From NCBI GenBank assembly GCA_031395485.1, contig JANNUS010000011.1, positions 1-64,000 on the forward strand: 64,000 nucleotides of DNA, read 5' to 3'. The notes under the pieces are model-generated. The model searched no databases, was not told the origin of the DNA, and saw only the letters and a program-made list of their open reading frames with translations. The position numbers and the translations under genes were made by a program. This document shows, one piece after another, positions 7,707 to 14,984 of the stretch (the stretch's first letter is position 1; every line of letters starts with the position of its first letter). This DNA is from UBA2336 sp031395485 (GTDB taxonomy: Bacteria; Bacteroidota; Bacteroidia; Cytophagales; Cyclobacteriaceae).

Positions 7707-7741
7707 GAGCGCTAACGTTTGTGTATCAGCATTGCTGATAC
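7707..7741 (-). other. attI-like insertion site
   Basis: GAGCGCTAAC (end of cassette D) joins GTTTGTGTATCAGC, followed by a perfect palindrome with 9-base arms (7723-7731 and 7733-7741, GTATCAGCA / TGCTGATAC). The AACGTTTGTG junction is shared with the attC-like sites, but the 130 bp conserved centre is absent, as expected for the primary site. It lies 84 bases beyond the recombinase stop codon. Confidence 0.65.
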
Positions 7742-7824
7742 TTCTAATATCTCATTTGACGACTAAAGTGATTGTTTTCCAGTATTTTAGCACTGATTTC
7801 GTGATATTTCTTTTGTGCAGTATG

Positions 7825-8988
7825 CTATTCGTCCCCATCCTTAAGCTGCTTACTAAAGGCAATTTGATCTAGCGGGCTTTGTATTTTATCCAATGCGAAA
7901 CGCGAAACATGAGCGTAAATCTCGGTTGTCTTAGGCGATTCATGACCTAGTAAAACCTGAATGTACCTGGTTGAAGTGCCAGCTTCTAATAAGTGTGTTG
8001 CAAACGAATGCCTCAGCATGTGCAATCGCACAGTCTTTTTTATGTTCGCCTTTGATGCGGCCTGTTTTAATACTTGTTGCAAGCTACTGGCACTGTAACG
8101 CTCTCCGGTCTGCCCTTCGAATAACCAAAACTTAGGGTTGTAGTTTTTTATGTATTCTTCCAATAACGGAGCAAGACTTTGTGCCATTACACTTTGTCTG
8201 TCTTTGTGTCCTTTACCCCCGCGAATGAAAACTATATTTCGGTTCATGTCAACATCACCAATACGCAACCCCAACAGTTCACTACGCCTCAGGCCTGCAG
8301 CATAGATCAGCATCAGCATCACGCGATGCTTTATGTTTGAGAGCGCATCAAAAATTTTCACTACCTCTTGCTGGCTTATTATTTCAGGGAGCTTCCGCTC
8401 TTTCATAGGTCGTTCCAATTGATAAACCTTGCGATCTTGCCCCATTACTTTTTCGTAAAAAAACTTGATAGCGTTTATAGCCTGATTTTGTGTGCTTCTG
8501 CTTATTTTTTTATGCTCAATCAGGTAAAGCAAATAGTTACGAATTTCTATCTCATTTAATTCAACCGGACTTGACTCAAAATAAAATTTAAGAAATTCCT
8601 TAAACTGTTGGAGGTATGTTCTTACAGTATTTTCACTATAGCCCCTAAGCTTTAATTTCTGGTCCATCATTCGCAAAGCTTGTTGATGCTCAGGATTTTC
8701 TTTCGGCTGAACGGCTACTGTGACTTTTTGATTTTCCTTTTTTGGAGTTGTTCTACTGGAAAACCGCATGGCCGAATAGTCAATAAAGGCCTTACCTTTA
8801 AACAGCGTGAAAATTTGATTCATAATTTTATCATCGCTTGGCACATACCAGCATGTATGTGTTTTACTATACTTAACGCCCGGAATTTTTTTTACATCTT
8901 CAATTAATTGTGCGTATGGAAATTTCAAACCAACACAGTCTGTATTGTTATGAACAAGCGGATTTAATACAATTATTGGTAGGGGCAT
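7825..8988 (-). CDS. tyrosine recombinase, candidate integrase of the cassette array
   Basis: The 387 residues comprise an N-terminal domain common in Bacteroidota integrases (about 1-75, with THTCWYVP), a SAM-like core-binding domain (100-185) and a catalytic domain with the full set Arg234, Lys259, His323, Arg326, His349 and nucleophile Tyr358. The tail IQSPLDQI resembles the RSPLD end of integron integrases. However, the extra region that distinguishes IntI proteins (between the lysine and the HxxR box) is missing: only a short linker is present. The ATG at 8988 lies 12 bases after the preceding gene's stop, so it probably shares that transcript. The gene reads towards the attI-like site, in the same direction as the cassettes. 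An unrelated XerC/D-like role is possible, but the context argues against it. Confidence 0.88.
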   Translation of the reverse strand: MPLPIIVLNPLVHNNTDCVGLKFPYAQLIEDVKKIPGVKYSKTHTCWYVPSDDKIMNQIFTLFKGKAFIDYSAMRFSSRTTPKKENQKVTVAVQPKENPEHQQALRMMDQKLKLRGYSENTVRTYLQQFKEFLKFYFESSPVELNEIEIRNYLLYLIEHKKISRSTQNQAINAIKFFYEKVMGQDRKVYQLERPMKERKLPEIISQQEVVKIFDALSNIKHRVMLMLIYAAGLRRSELLGLRIGDVDMNRNIVFIRGGKGHKDRQSVMAQSLAPLLEEYIKNYNPKFWLFEGQTGERYSASSLQQVLKQAASKANIKKTVRLHMLRHSFATHLLEAGTSTRYIQVLLGHESPKTTEIYAHVSRFALDKIQSPLDQIAFSKQLKDGDE

Positions 8989-9000
8989 AAAAAATGATAG

Positions 9001-10209
9001 CTAACCAGATACGTATGGATGAAGATACGAAAAAGGAGTATTTAATTTGCCATCACGGGCTATAGTTCCTCGGTCTATAATTTTATCGCTATCTTTTACG
9101 AATAATGGCTGAAGTATTCTGTCTAATAAATCCCGCCCAAATTCCTCGGAGGCACTCCGTGGCAACTCACACGGCAAATTATCAACACTCATAACAGTAA
9201 TGAATTTTTCGTTTGCAAGGGGTGGGTTCACCGAATCGGTTGCGGGATCGTAATCGTAAATCGGCTCAGGAATCGTACTGGCTACTTTGGTGCTTGGTAT
9301 TGATCCACCAATATCGCAAGTAATGTCTGCAATGATTTTAATTTTGAAATCTACCGAGAGCATGTCTTGTGTAGTAAATAATACGGGAGCTTTGGGATTC
9401 CAGTAAGCTCCTGCCAGCAAAACATCGGCCACCCTGGTAAACTTAACAAAGTCGCTACTATACTTTTCCGGATGTAGATGAAACTCTTCGCGGTTAAAGT
9501 GCCCACCTTCTTTGCGGAGGTGATAGTCGGCACTGCTGAGCTGTACGTACACAGGGTCATCGAATTGCTGATGCAGGAAATCATGTGCGCTCACTTTTCG
9601 TATACCGGCTGTGTCGAGTGTTTCCATGGCGCCTTTTCCAACCCGCCCAGCACCTGTTAAAATAATTTTCACGGCTGGAAGTTTGACTTTCCGTAGTTCA
9701 AGTTTTAAATCATTTACATCGAAGCATTCAAAGGCTCTTCGTAGAGAAAATTGATTATACCGTTTTCCGTACGTCCATAGCCCGTTATAGGCACCAACAA
9801 TTCCGGCAAACCGACCAAAGGCAACAAGCCTATTTCCTTGTTTGTCTTTCAGCGCTTCATAATCAATCATCTTTATTTTTTTTATTAAAATTTCCTGCAG
9901 GAGCCTTTTGTTGTAGGGTTGCATTTTAATTGTATGTGAAAAAAACAAGTAAGTTTTATTGTCTATCAACTGAGGAATGGGCACTTCTTTAATACCCATC
10001 AGAATATCGCAGTGGTTTACATCGGCCGCTACTTCAATTCCCAGTTCGCGGTACTCATCATCATTGAAACAACGTATTGGGCTTTCTTGCACTACAACTT
10101 TAACATTTGGAAAGCGCTGTTCAATTTCTTCTGTTTGCAGCGGAGTAAATGGAACACGTTTATCCGGTGGAGTCTTGCCTTCGCGGATGATGCCGAGTTT
10201 GATAATCAT
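9001..10209 (-). CDS. saccharopine dehydrogenase-like / alanine dehydrogenase-PNT family oxidoreductase
   Basis: The N-terminus (IIKLGIIREGKTPPDKRVPFTP) matches the AlaDH/PNT N-terminal domain. A Rossmann segment IILTGAGRVGKGAMETLD (about 180-197) binds NAD(P), and the C-terminal half has IIADITCDIGGSIPST and MSVDNLPCELP, as in lysine-forming saccharopine dehydrogenases. The likely reaction is NAD(P)-linked formation or cleavage of saccharopine or a related opine. The 402 residues fit that family rather than alanine dehydrogenase (about 370). It precedes the recombinase by 12 bases on the same strand. The substrate is inferred from similarity only. Confidence 0.75.
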   Translation of the reverse strand: MIIKLGIIREGKTPPDKRVPFTPLQTEEIEQRFPNVKVVVQESPIRCFNDDEYRELGIEVAADVNHCDILMGIKEVPIPQLIDNKTYLFFSHTIKMQPYNKRLLQEILIKKIKMIDYEALKDKQGNRLVAFGRFAGIVGAYNGLWTYGKRYNQFSLRRAFECFDVNDLKLELRKVKLPAVKIILTGAGRVGKGAMETLDTAGIRKVSAHDFLHQQFDDPVYVQLSSADYHLRKEGGHFNREEFHLHPEKYSSDFVKFTRVADVLLAGAYWNPKAPVLFTTQDMLSVDFKIKIIADITCDIGGSIPSTKVASTIPEPIYDYDPATDSVNPPLANEKFITVMSVDNLPCELPRSASEEFGRDLLDRILQPLFVKDSDKIIDRGTIARDGKLNTPFSYLHPYVSG

Positions 10210-10276
10210 AAGTGTTTGTTGAATTAATGTGAGGCCAGCAGCATAAAATCCCTAGCCAGCAACTTGAGGTTTGCTC

Positions 10277-10480
10277 TTATTTCTTTTTTTTCTTACTTTT
10301 TGTTTCATTACTGTCTCTTTCGACTAATTTTTTATCGTTTACGTTTTTATTGAGAAACTCATTGATTTTTTCAATATTCATGTTAGAGCTTAGCTCCCCA
10401 AACTGGTTAATTGATACTTCAAATCCTTGCAGGTCTTTGTGAACGCGCGGCTTCTTTTTTTTATCTGTGTCTTTAGCCAT
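10277..10480 (-). CDS. small conserved basic/acidic protein of unknown function
   Basis: This is a 67-residue protein with lysine-rich ends (KDTDKKKKPR near the start, KSKKKKK at the end) around a core HKDLQGFEVSINQFGEL...INEFLNKNV. It is probably cytoplasmic; no signal peptide or membrane segment is present. It starts nine bases after the gltX stop and reads the same way, so it is likely co-transcribed with gltX. I cannot assign a function. The ordered core between charged tails suggests a real protein, perhaps one that binds a partner. Confidence 0.7.
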   Translation of the reverse strand: MAKDTDKKKKPRVHKDLQGFEVSINQFGELSSNMNIEKINEFLNKNVNDKKLVERDSNETKSKKKKK

Positions 10481-10489
10481 AACTGTATA

Positions 10490-12022
10490 TTAAATTTTTA
10501 TGGGTATGGTATTCAACGCAAATGTTATTCGTTTGATTACCTCATCTTTTCCCAAAATTTCCTGTGTTATCATCAAGTCAGGGCCTGAGGCTCCACCGGT
10601 TAGGGCTAGCCGAAATGCCTGCATAATTTTCCCGGATTGAATCATTAAATCACTGGCGACCATTTCTATAGTAGCCTTAGCAATCGCAGCATCAAATTCT
10701 GTCAATCGGCCAAGGGCATCTTTGTAGGCCGACAATACTTTTACTACCTCGTTATTCCATTTTTTACTCGCTACGGTTTCGTCAAATGTTTGGGGAGCAA
10801 TGAAGAAAAATTTGCCGTGTTCCCAAAAATCTTGTGGAAACGTAACACGCTCTTTCATAATCGAGCAGATTTTTATGGCCTTTTCTTTTGAGCACGGAAT
10901 ATTTTCTTTTTCAAGCGATTCAATTAAATACGGAGTGAGTGCCTCATCAGACTTTGCCCGTAAGTATTGCTGATTAAACCATTGCGCTTTGTGTATATCA
11001 AGCTTTGCGCCTGCCTTACCTATCCGTTCAACGGAGAATGATTGTATTAATTCGTTCATCGAAAATATTTCTTGTGTGGTACCAGGGTTCCATCCCAAGA
11101 ATGCCAAAAAATTGATTAGGGCCTCCGGTAAATACCCGCTTTCCATAAATCCTTTTGCTACTGCTTTTGATTCGGGATCAGTCCACGTAAGTGGAAAAAT
11201 TGGAAAGCCCATTTGATCAGCAGCGCGCTTACTTAATTTTCCGTTGCCATCGGGTTTTAGCAGCAGGGGTAAGTGTGCAAATTGGGGCATGTCATTTTTC
11301 CATCCCAGGCATGTATATAGTAAAACGTGCAATGGTGCTGATGGAAGCCACTCATCACCGCGGATAACATGTGAAATTTTCATCAGGTAGTCGTCAACAA
11401 CATTCGCTAGGTGGTATGTTGGCATGCCGTCTGATTTCATCAATACTTTGTCATCGAGTTGTGATGAATTCACGATCACCTCACCACGAATTAAATCGGT
11501 TACTTTAACTTCCTGATCTTTCGGTACCTTAAACCGAATGACATATTCTTCACCAGACTTTAGTAATTCGTCTACTTCACCTTCTGAAAGAGTAAGGGAA
11601 TTACGCATCAATAAACGATTTGCGCTGCCATACTGCTGATTGTCGTTTCCTTCCTTTTTAAGTTGCTCACGCATTGTTTCTAAATCCTGCTCGCTGTCAA
11701 ATGCGTAGTAGGCATTGCCTTTCGTAATTAATTGTTGTGCGTATTGCTTGTAAATATCTTTTCGTTCCGACTGCCGGTAAGGCGCATACGGGCCACCGAC
11801 ACCCACACCCTCATCAATCTTTATTCCTGCCCACTCCAATGATTTTAAGATATAGGCTTCTGCTCCAGGAACAAAACGTGTTTGGTCAGTATCCTCTATA
11901 CGTAAAATCATGGTGCCTTTATGTTGTCGGGCAAGCAAATAATTGTAAAGGGCAGTCCGAACACCACCAATGTGCAGGGCTCCTGTGGGACTGGGGGCAA
12001 ATCGTACGCGAACGTCTCTCAT
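10490..12022 (-). CDS. gltX: glutamate--tRNA ligase
   Basis: It charges tRNA-Glu with glutamate. The class I synthetase signature RFAPSPTGALHIGGVRTALY is at the N-terminus, and the KMSKS-type loop appears as GKLSKRAA at about residue 243. The 510-residue length is usual. I start at ATG 12022 (MRDVRVRFAPSPTG), because the 15 codons upstream in the open frame do not resemble the family. The anticodon-binding helical domain fills the C-terminus. The gene diverges from glnS, and the 155 bp between the two starts must hold both promoters. Confidence 0.96.
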   Translation of the reverse strand: MRDVRVRFAPSPTGALHIGGVRTALYNYLLARQHKGTMILRIEDTDQTRFVPGAEAYILKSLEWAGIKIDEGVGVGGPYAPYRQSERKDIYKQYAQQLITKGNAYYAFDSEQDLETMREQLKKEGNDNQQYGSANRLLMRNSLTLSEGEVDELLKSGEEYVIRFKVPKDQEVKVTDLIRGEVIVNSSQLDDKVLMKSDGMPTYHLANVVDDYLMKISHVIRGDEWLPSAPLHVLLYTCLGWKNDMPQFAHLPLLLKPDGNGKLSKRAADQMGFPIFPLTWTDPESKAVAKGFMESGYLPEALINFLAFLGWNPGTTQEIFSMNELIQSFSVERIGKAGAKLDIHKAQWFNQQYLRAKSDEALTPYLIESLEKENIPCSKEKAIKICSIMKERVTFPQDFWEHGKFFFIAPQTFDETVASKKWNNEVVKVLSAYKDALGRLTEFDAAIAKATIEMVASDLMIQSGKIMQAFRLALTGGASGPDLMITQEILGKDEVIKRITFALNTIPIKI

Positions 12023-12119
12023 CTTCGTTTTAAAACTTCTGTAAAGGTAAAATTTTTTAACAGGCATAAGCTTGCCCTTTCTATGCGAGAAGAAAAATAA
12101 ATGGTCGAAAATCGTAAGC

Positions 12120-12151
12120 CTTGGATAGGGCGAGGTGGCTTTATACCTTTA
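12120..12151 (+). promoter_or_regulatory. possible promoter of glnS
   Basis: CTTG (12120-12123), a 20-base spacer and TACCTTTA (12144-12151) approximate the Bacteroidota TTTG / TAnnTTTG elements, 27 bases before the glnS ATG. It matches at most positions but not perfectly. Confidence 0.35.
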
Positions 12152-12177
12152 CGCTCTCCAAATGTGGAGCACTTATT

Positions 12178-13851
12178 ATGGAAGAGAAGAACTTGAATTT
12201 TTTGGAAGAAATTGTTGAAAATGATCTTAAAGAAGGTAAGTATAAGAGTATTGTCACACGATTTCCACCCGAACCCAACGGATATCTTCATTTAGGGCAC
12301 GCGAAAAGTATTTGTCTCAACTTCGGACTGGCGAATAAATATGGTGGAAAGACCAACCTTCGGTTTGACGACACTAATCCGGTTACAGAAGAAACGGAGT
12401 ATGTAGATAGTATTAAAAGCGATATTGAGTGGCTTGGCTTTAAGTGGTCGCAAGAGCTTTACGCTTCTGATTATTTTCATGAGCTGTATGATTTTGCAAT
12501 GAGGCTTATTAAAAGTGGATTGGCCTATGTAGATGATAGCTCGAGCGAAGAAATTGCAGCGGGCAAAGGTTCGCCAACGCAGCCAGGAAAAAACAGCCCG
12601 TTTAGAGATCGCGCAATAGAAGAAAATGTGAAGTTGTTTGAGGATATGAAAAAAGGCAGGTATAAGGATGGAGAGAAAGTACTTCGTGCAAAAGTAGACC
12701 TGCATACCGGACAGGCTGGTATGACTCATCCGAATATGCACATGCGTGACCCAATCATGTATCGCATTAAGCATGCTCATCATCATCGTACGGGTAGCGA
12801 ATGGTGTATTTACCCGATGTATGATTTTGCACACGGGCAAAGCGATGCTATTGAAAATATAACGCACAGTATTTGTACGTTAGAGTTTATTCCGCATCGT
12901 GATTTGTACAATTGGTTTATCGAAAAACTTGAAATCTATCCTTCCAAACAATATGAATTTGCACGGTTGAACATGACATATACGATCATGAGCAAACGGA
13001 AACTTCTTCAATTAGTAAATGAAGGTCATGTAACCGGATGGAACGATCCACGCATGCCAACGTTAAGCGCTGTACGCAGACGTGGCTATACACCCGAAAG
13101 TATTCGTGAATTTTGCGATAAGATTGGAATAGCTAAACGAGAAAACCTGATTGATGTTGGCTTGCTGGAATTCTGCGTGCGGGAGCATTTAAATAAAATT
13201 GCTTTACGCAGAATGGTGGTGTTTGATCCAATAAAAATTGTGCTTACCAACTATCCGGAAGGAAAAGTGGAAATGCTGGAAAGTGAGAATAATCCAGAAG
13301 ATCCAAATGCTGGCAATCGTCAAATTCCGTTTAGCCATGAGCTATACATAGAGCAAGAGGATTTTATGGAAGTAGCTCCTAAAAAATATTTTCGCCTAGC
13401 GCCTGGTCAAATGGTTCGCTTAAAAAGCGCATACATTATTAAATGTGATGATGTTGTTAAGGATGCTTCAGGGAAAATTATCGAGCTACGATGTTCCTAC
13501 ATACCCGAGAGTAAAAGCGGGTCGGACACTTCTGGTGTTACTGTAAAAGGCACGCTGCACTGGGTAAGTGTTCGTCATGCTGTTCCAATAGAATTGAGAT
13601 TGTATGACAGGTTATTTAAGGTAGAGAATGTAAATATAGCAGAAGGTGATTTTTTGGATCACATTAATCCTACTTCATTGCAAATTTTGGCGAGGGCGTA
13701 TGCCGAACCAGCGTTGCTTAGCCCAATATTGGGTGAACGTTACCAGTTTATGCGAAAAGGATATTTTTGTCTTGATACGGATTCGACAAAAGAAAAAATC
13801 GTGTTTAACCGCACCGTTGCATTACGCGATATGTGGGCGAAAAGTAGTTAG
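12178..13851 (+). CDS. glnS: glutamine--tRNA ligase
   Basis: It charges tRNA-Gln directly with glutamine. FPPEPNGYLHLGHAKSICLN carries the HIGH-type motif (HLGH), and TYTIMSKRKLLQLV the KMSKS-type motif. The RFDDTNP and HHHRTGSEWCIYPMYDFAHG segments are GlnRS hallmarks. A C-terminal two-barrel anticodon-binding domain follows. At 557 residues it is full length. I start at ATG 12178 rather than 57 bases earlier, because MEEKNLNFLEEIVENDL is the conserved beginning. Possession of GlnRS implies direct tRNA-Gln charging alongside the divergent gltX. Confidence 0.96.
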   Translation: MEEKNLNFLEEIVENDLKEGKYKSIVTRFPPEPNGYLHLGHAKSICLNFGLANKYGGKTNLRFDDTNPVTEETEYVDSIKSDIEWLGFKWSQELYASDYFHELYDFAMRLIKSGLAYVDDSSSEEIAAGKGSPTQPGKNSPFRDRAIEENVKLFEDMKKGRYKDGEKVLRAKVDLHTGQAGMTHPNMHMRDPIMYRIKHAHHHRTGSEWCIYPMYDFAHGQSDAIENITHSICTLEFIPHRDLYNWFIEKLEIYPSKQYEFARLNMTYTIMSKRKLLQLVNEGHVTGWNDPRMPTLSAVRRRGYTPESIREFCDKIGIAKRENLIDVGLLEFCVREHLNKIALRRMVVFDPIKIVLTNYPEGKVEMLESENNPEDPNAGNRQIPFSHELYIEQEDFMEVAPKKYFRLAPGQMVRLKSAYIIKCDDVVKDASGKIIELRCSYIPESKSGSDTSGVTVKGTLHWVSVRHAVPIELRLYDRLFKVENVNIAEGDFLDHINPTSLQILARAYAEPALLSPILGERYQFMRKGYFCLDTDSTKEKIVFNRTVALRDMWAKSS

Positions 13852-13858
13852 TGGAATA

Positions 13859-14239
13859 CTATTTTATCGCGATACACGAAATCTCCACATTAACATCCTT
13901 TGGTAACCGGCTAACTTCTACGGTCTCGCGCGCAGGTGGATTCTGAGAAAAACATTTGCCGTAGATCTCATTCACATTCGCAAAGTCATTAAAGTCTTTT
14001 AGAAAGATGGTGCTCTTCACCACATTGGAGAAATCCATATCGGCAGCTTTTAAAATAGCCGCGAGATTAAGCATCACTTGTGTTGTTTCATCTACAATGT
14101 TTTGTGTTATCAAATTGCCGGATGGTTTTTGAATGGCAATTTGCCCACTGATAAAAAGCATATTCCCGTTGTGTATAGCCTGGCTGTATGGCCCGATTGG
14201 CTCTGGGGCAAGGGCTGAATAAACTACTGTTTTTGGCAT
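13859..14239 (-). CDS. RidA family reactive imine/enamine deaminase
   Basis: The 126 residues cover the whole RidA (YjgF/YER057c/UK114) fold: GPYSQAI near residue 17, LFISGQIA, then VVKSTIFLKDFNDFANVNEIY and PPARETVEVSRLPKDVNVEI with the conserved arginine (about 104) that holds the substrate carboxylate. Such proteins hydrolyse 2-aminoacrylate and similar imines released by PLP enzymes. It is convergent with glnS, with only seven bases between the two stops. Confidence 0.93.
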   Translation of the reverse strand: MPKTVVYSALAPEPIGPYSQAIHNGNMLFISGQIAIQKPSGNLITQNIVDETTQVMLNLAAILKAADMDFSNVVKSTIFLKDFNDFANVNEIYGKCFSQNPPARETVEVSRLPKDVNVEISCIAIK

Positions 14240-14312
14240 ATCTTTACTGTTTAAAATTTAACTTAGCGTCCTCTCAAAAGTAGTCAACTATCTCGAATCT
14301 GATCAATCGTAT

Positions 14313-14981
14313 ATGAATATTCTGGTTATAGGCGATCCCGAAAACCTTGAGGAGGTAAAAGCAAAGTTTGGTGAAGCCCATCAATACACGTTTGAAAAGG
14401 ATCATCGCGAAGCAGAACGCTTCGTTCTCGGCAATGATTTGGTGTTTGATTTTATTTTAGACGAGGAGCCATTTCAAGTAGAGATTTATATTGAAAAAGA
14501 AAGCGCCACAATTTTTGTCAATACAGCAAAAATTTCGCTTTCCGAACTTTCAAGCTTGGCCAATCATCAACTGAGAGCAAAACTTTTTGGATTTAATGGG
14601 CTGCCAACATTTTTAAATAGAAGTGTATTGGAGGTTAGCGTACTGAATAAGGCGGATGAAGTAAAGCTCGGTGAAGCCTGTAAAGAACTCAATACTGAAT
14701 TTTTGCTGGTAGATGATCGTGTTGGATTGGTTACGCCACGAATTGTCTGCATGATTATAAACGAGGCTTACTATACCGTGCAAGAGGGAACGGCTTTACG
14801 TGAAGATATTGATTTGGCCATGAAGTTAGGAACGAATTACCCCTATGGGCCGTTCGAGTGGTGCCATCGCATTGGCGTAAAGCATGTTTACGAACTATTG
14901 GAAGCTGTGTATGAAGACACGCACGATGAGCGCTATAAAATTTGTTCGTTGCTAAAGAAAGAGTATTTAAAAACGACTTAA
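14313..14981 (+). CDS. 3-hydroxyacyl-CoA dehydrogenase-like protein lacking a normal NAD domain
   Basis: The C-terminal ~90 residues (PRIVCMIINEAYYTVQEG, then DIDLAMKLGTNYPYGPFEW) match the C-terminal domain of 3-hydroxyacyl-CoA dehydrogenases. The first ~130 residues are in the Rossmann position but lack a GxGxxG loop (MNILVIGDPENLEEV instead), and the whole protein is only 222 residues against about 280-300. It may be a structural or binding relative rather than a working dehydrogenase. It is convergent with glmS (three bases between stops) and diverges from the RidA gene. Confidence 0.75.
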   Translation: MNILVIGDPENLEEVKAKFGEAHQYTFEKDHREAERFVLGNDLVFDFILDEEPFQVEIYIEKESATIFVNTAKISLSELSSLANHQLRAKLFGFNGLPTFLNRSVLEVSVLNKADEVKLGEACKELNTEFLLVDDRVGLVTPRIVCMIINEAYYTVQEGTALREDIDLAMKLGTNYPYGPFEWCHRIGVKHVYELLEAVYEDTHDERYKICSLLKKEYLKTT

Positions 14982-14984
14982 GGC

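Larger units (their letters stand above)
367..8988 (-). mobile_element. integron-like element: tyrosine recombinase plus four gene cassettes
   Basis: Seen: four ~130 bp repeats with complementary arms (367-496, 2931-3060, 4052-4184, 7011-7144) separate blocks of one or two minus-strand genes, and a fifth half-site (7707-7741) abuts a tyrosine recombinase gene. Taking the cut as G|TT on the minus strand, the cassettes are 372-2935, 2936-4057, 4058-7017 and 7018-7715. In each one the start sequence is the exact complement of the inner end of its own repeat. Known: this is how integron cassettes are built, with one attC per cassette split across its two ends on integration. Inferred: the neighbouring recombinase is the integrase. 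All genes point away from it, as in integrons with a co-directional integrase. Confidence 0.8.

Noticed and set aside
7825..8988. Recombinase as a phage or conjugative-element integrase
   Set aside because: No structural phage, mobilisation or conjugation genes and no adjacent tRNA; the cassette repeats explain the neighbourhood better. Not fully excluded.
12292..12867. Long minus-strand open frame inside glnS
   Set aside because: It lies wholly antisense to conserved GlnRS motifs and does not resemble any protein.
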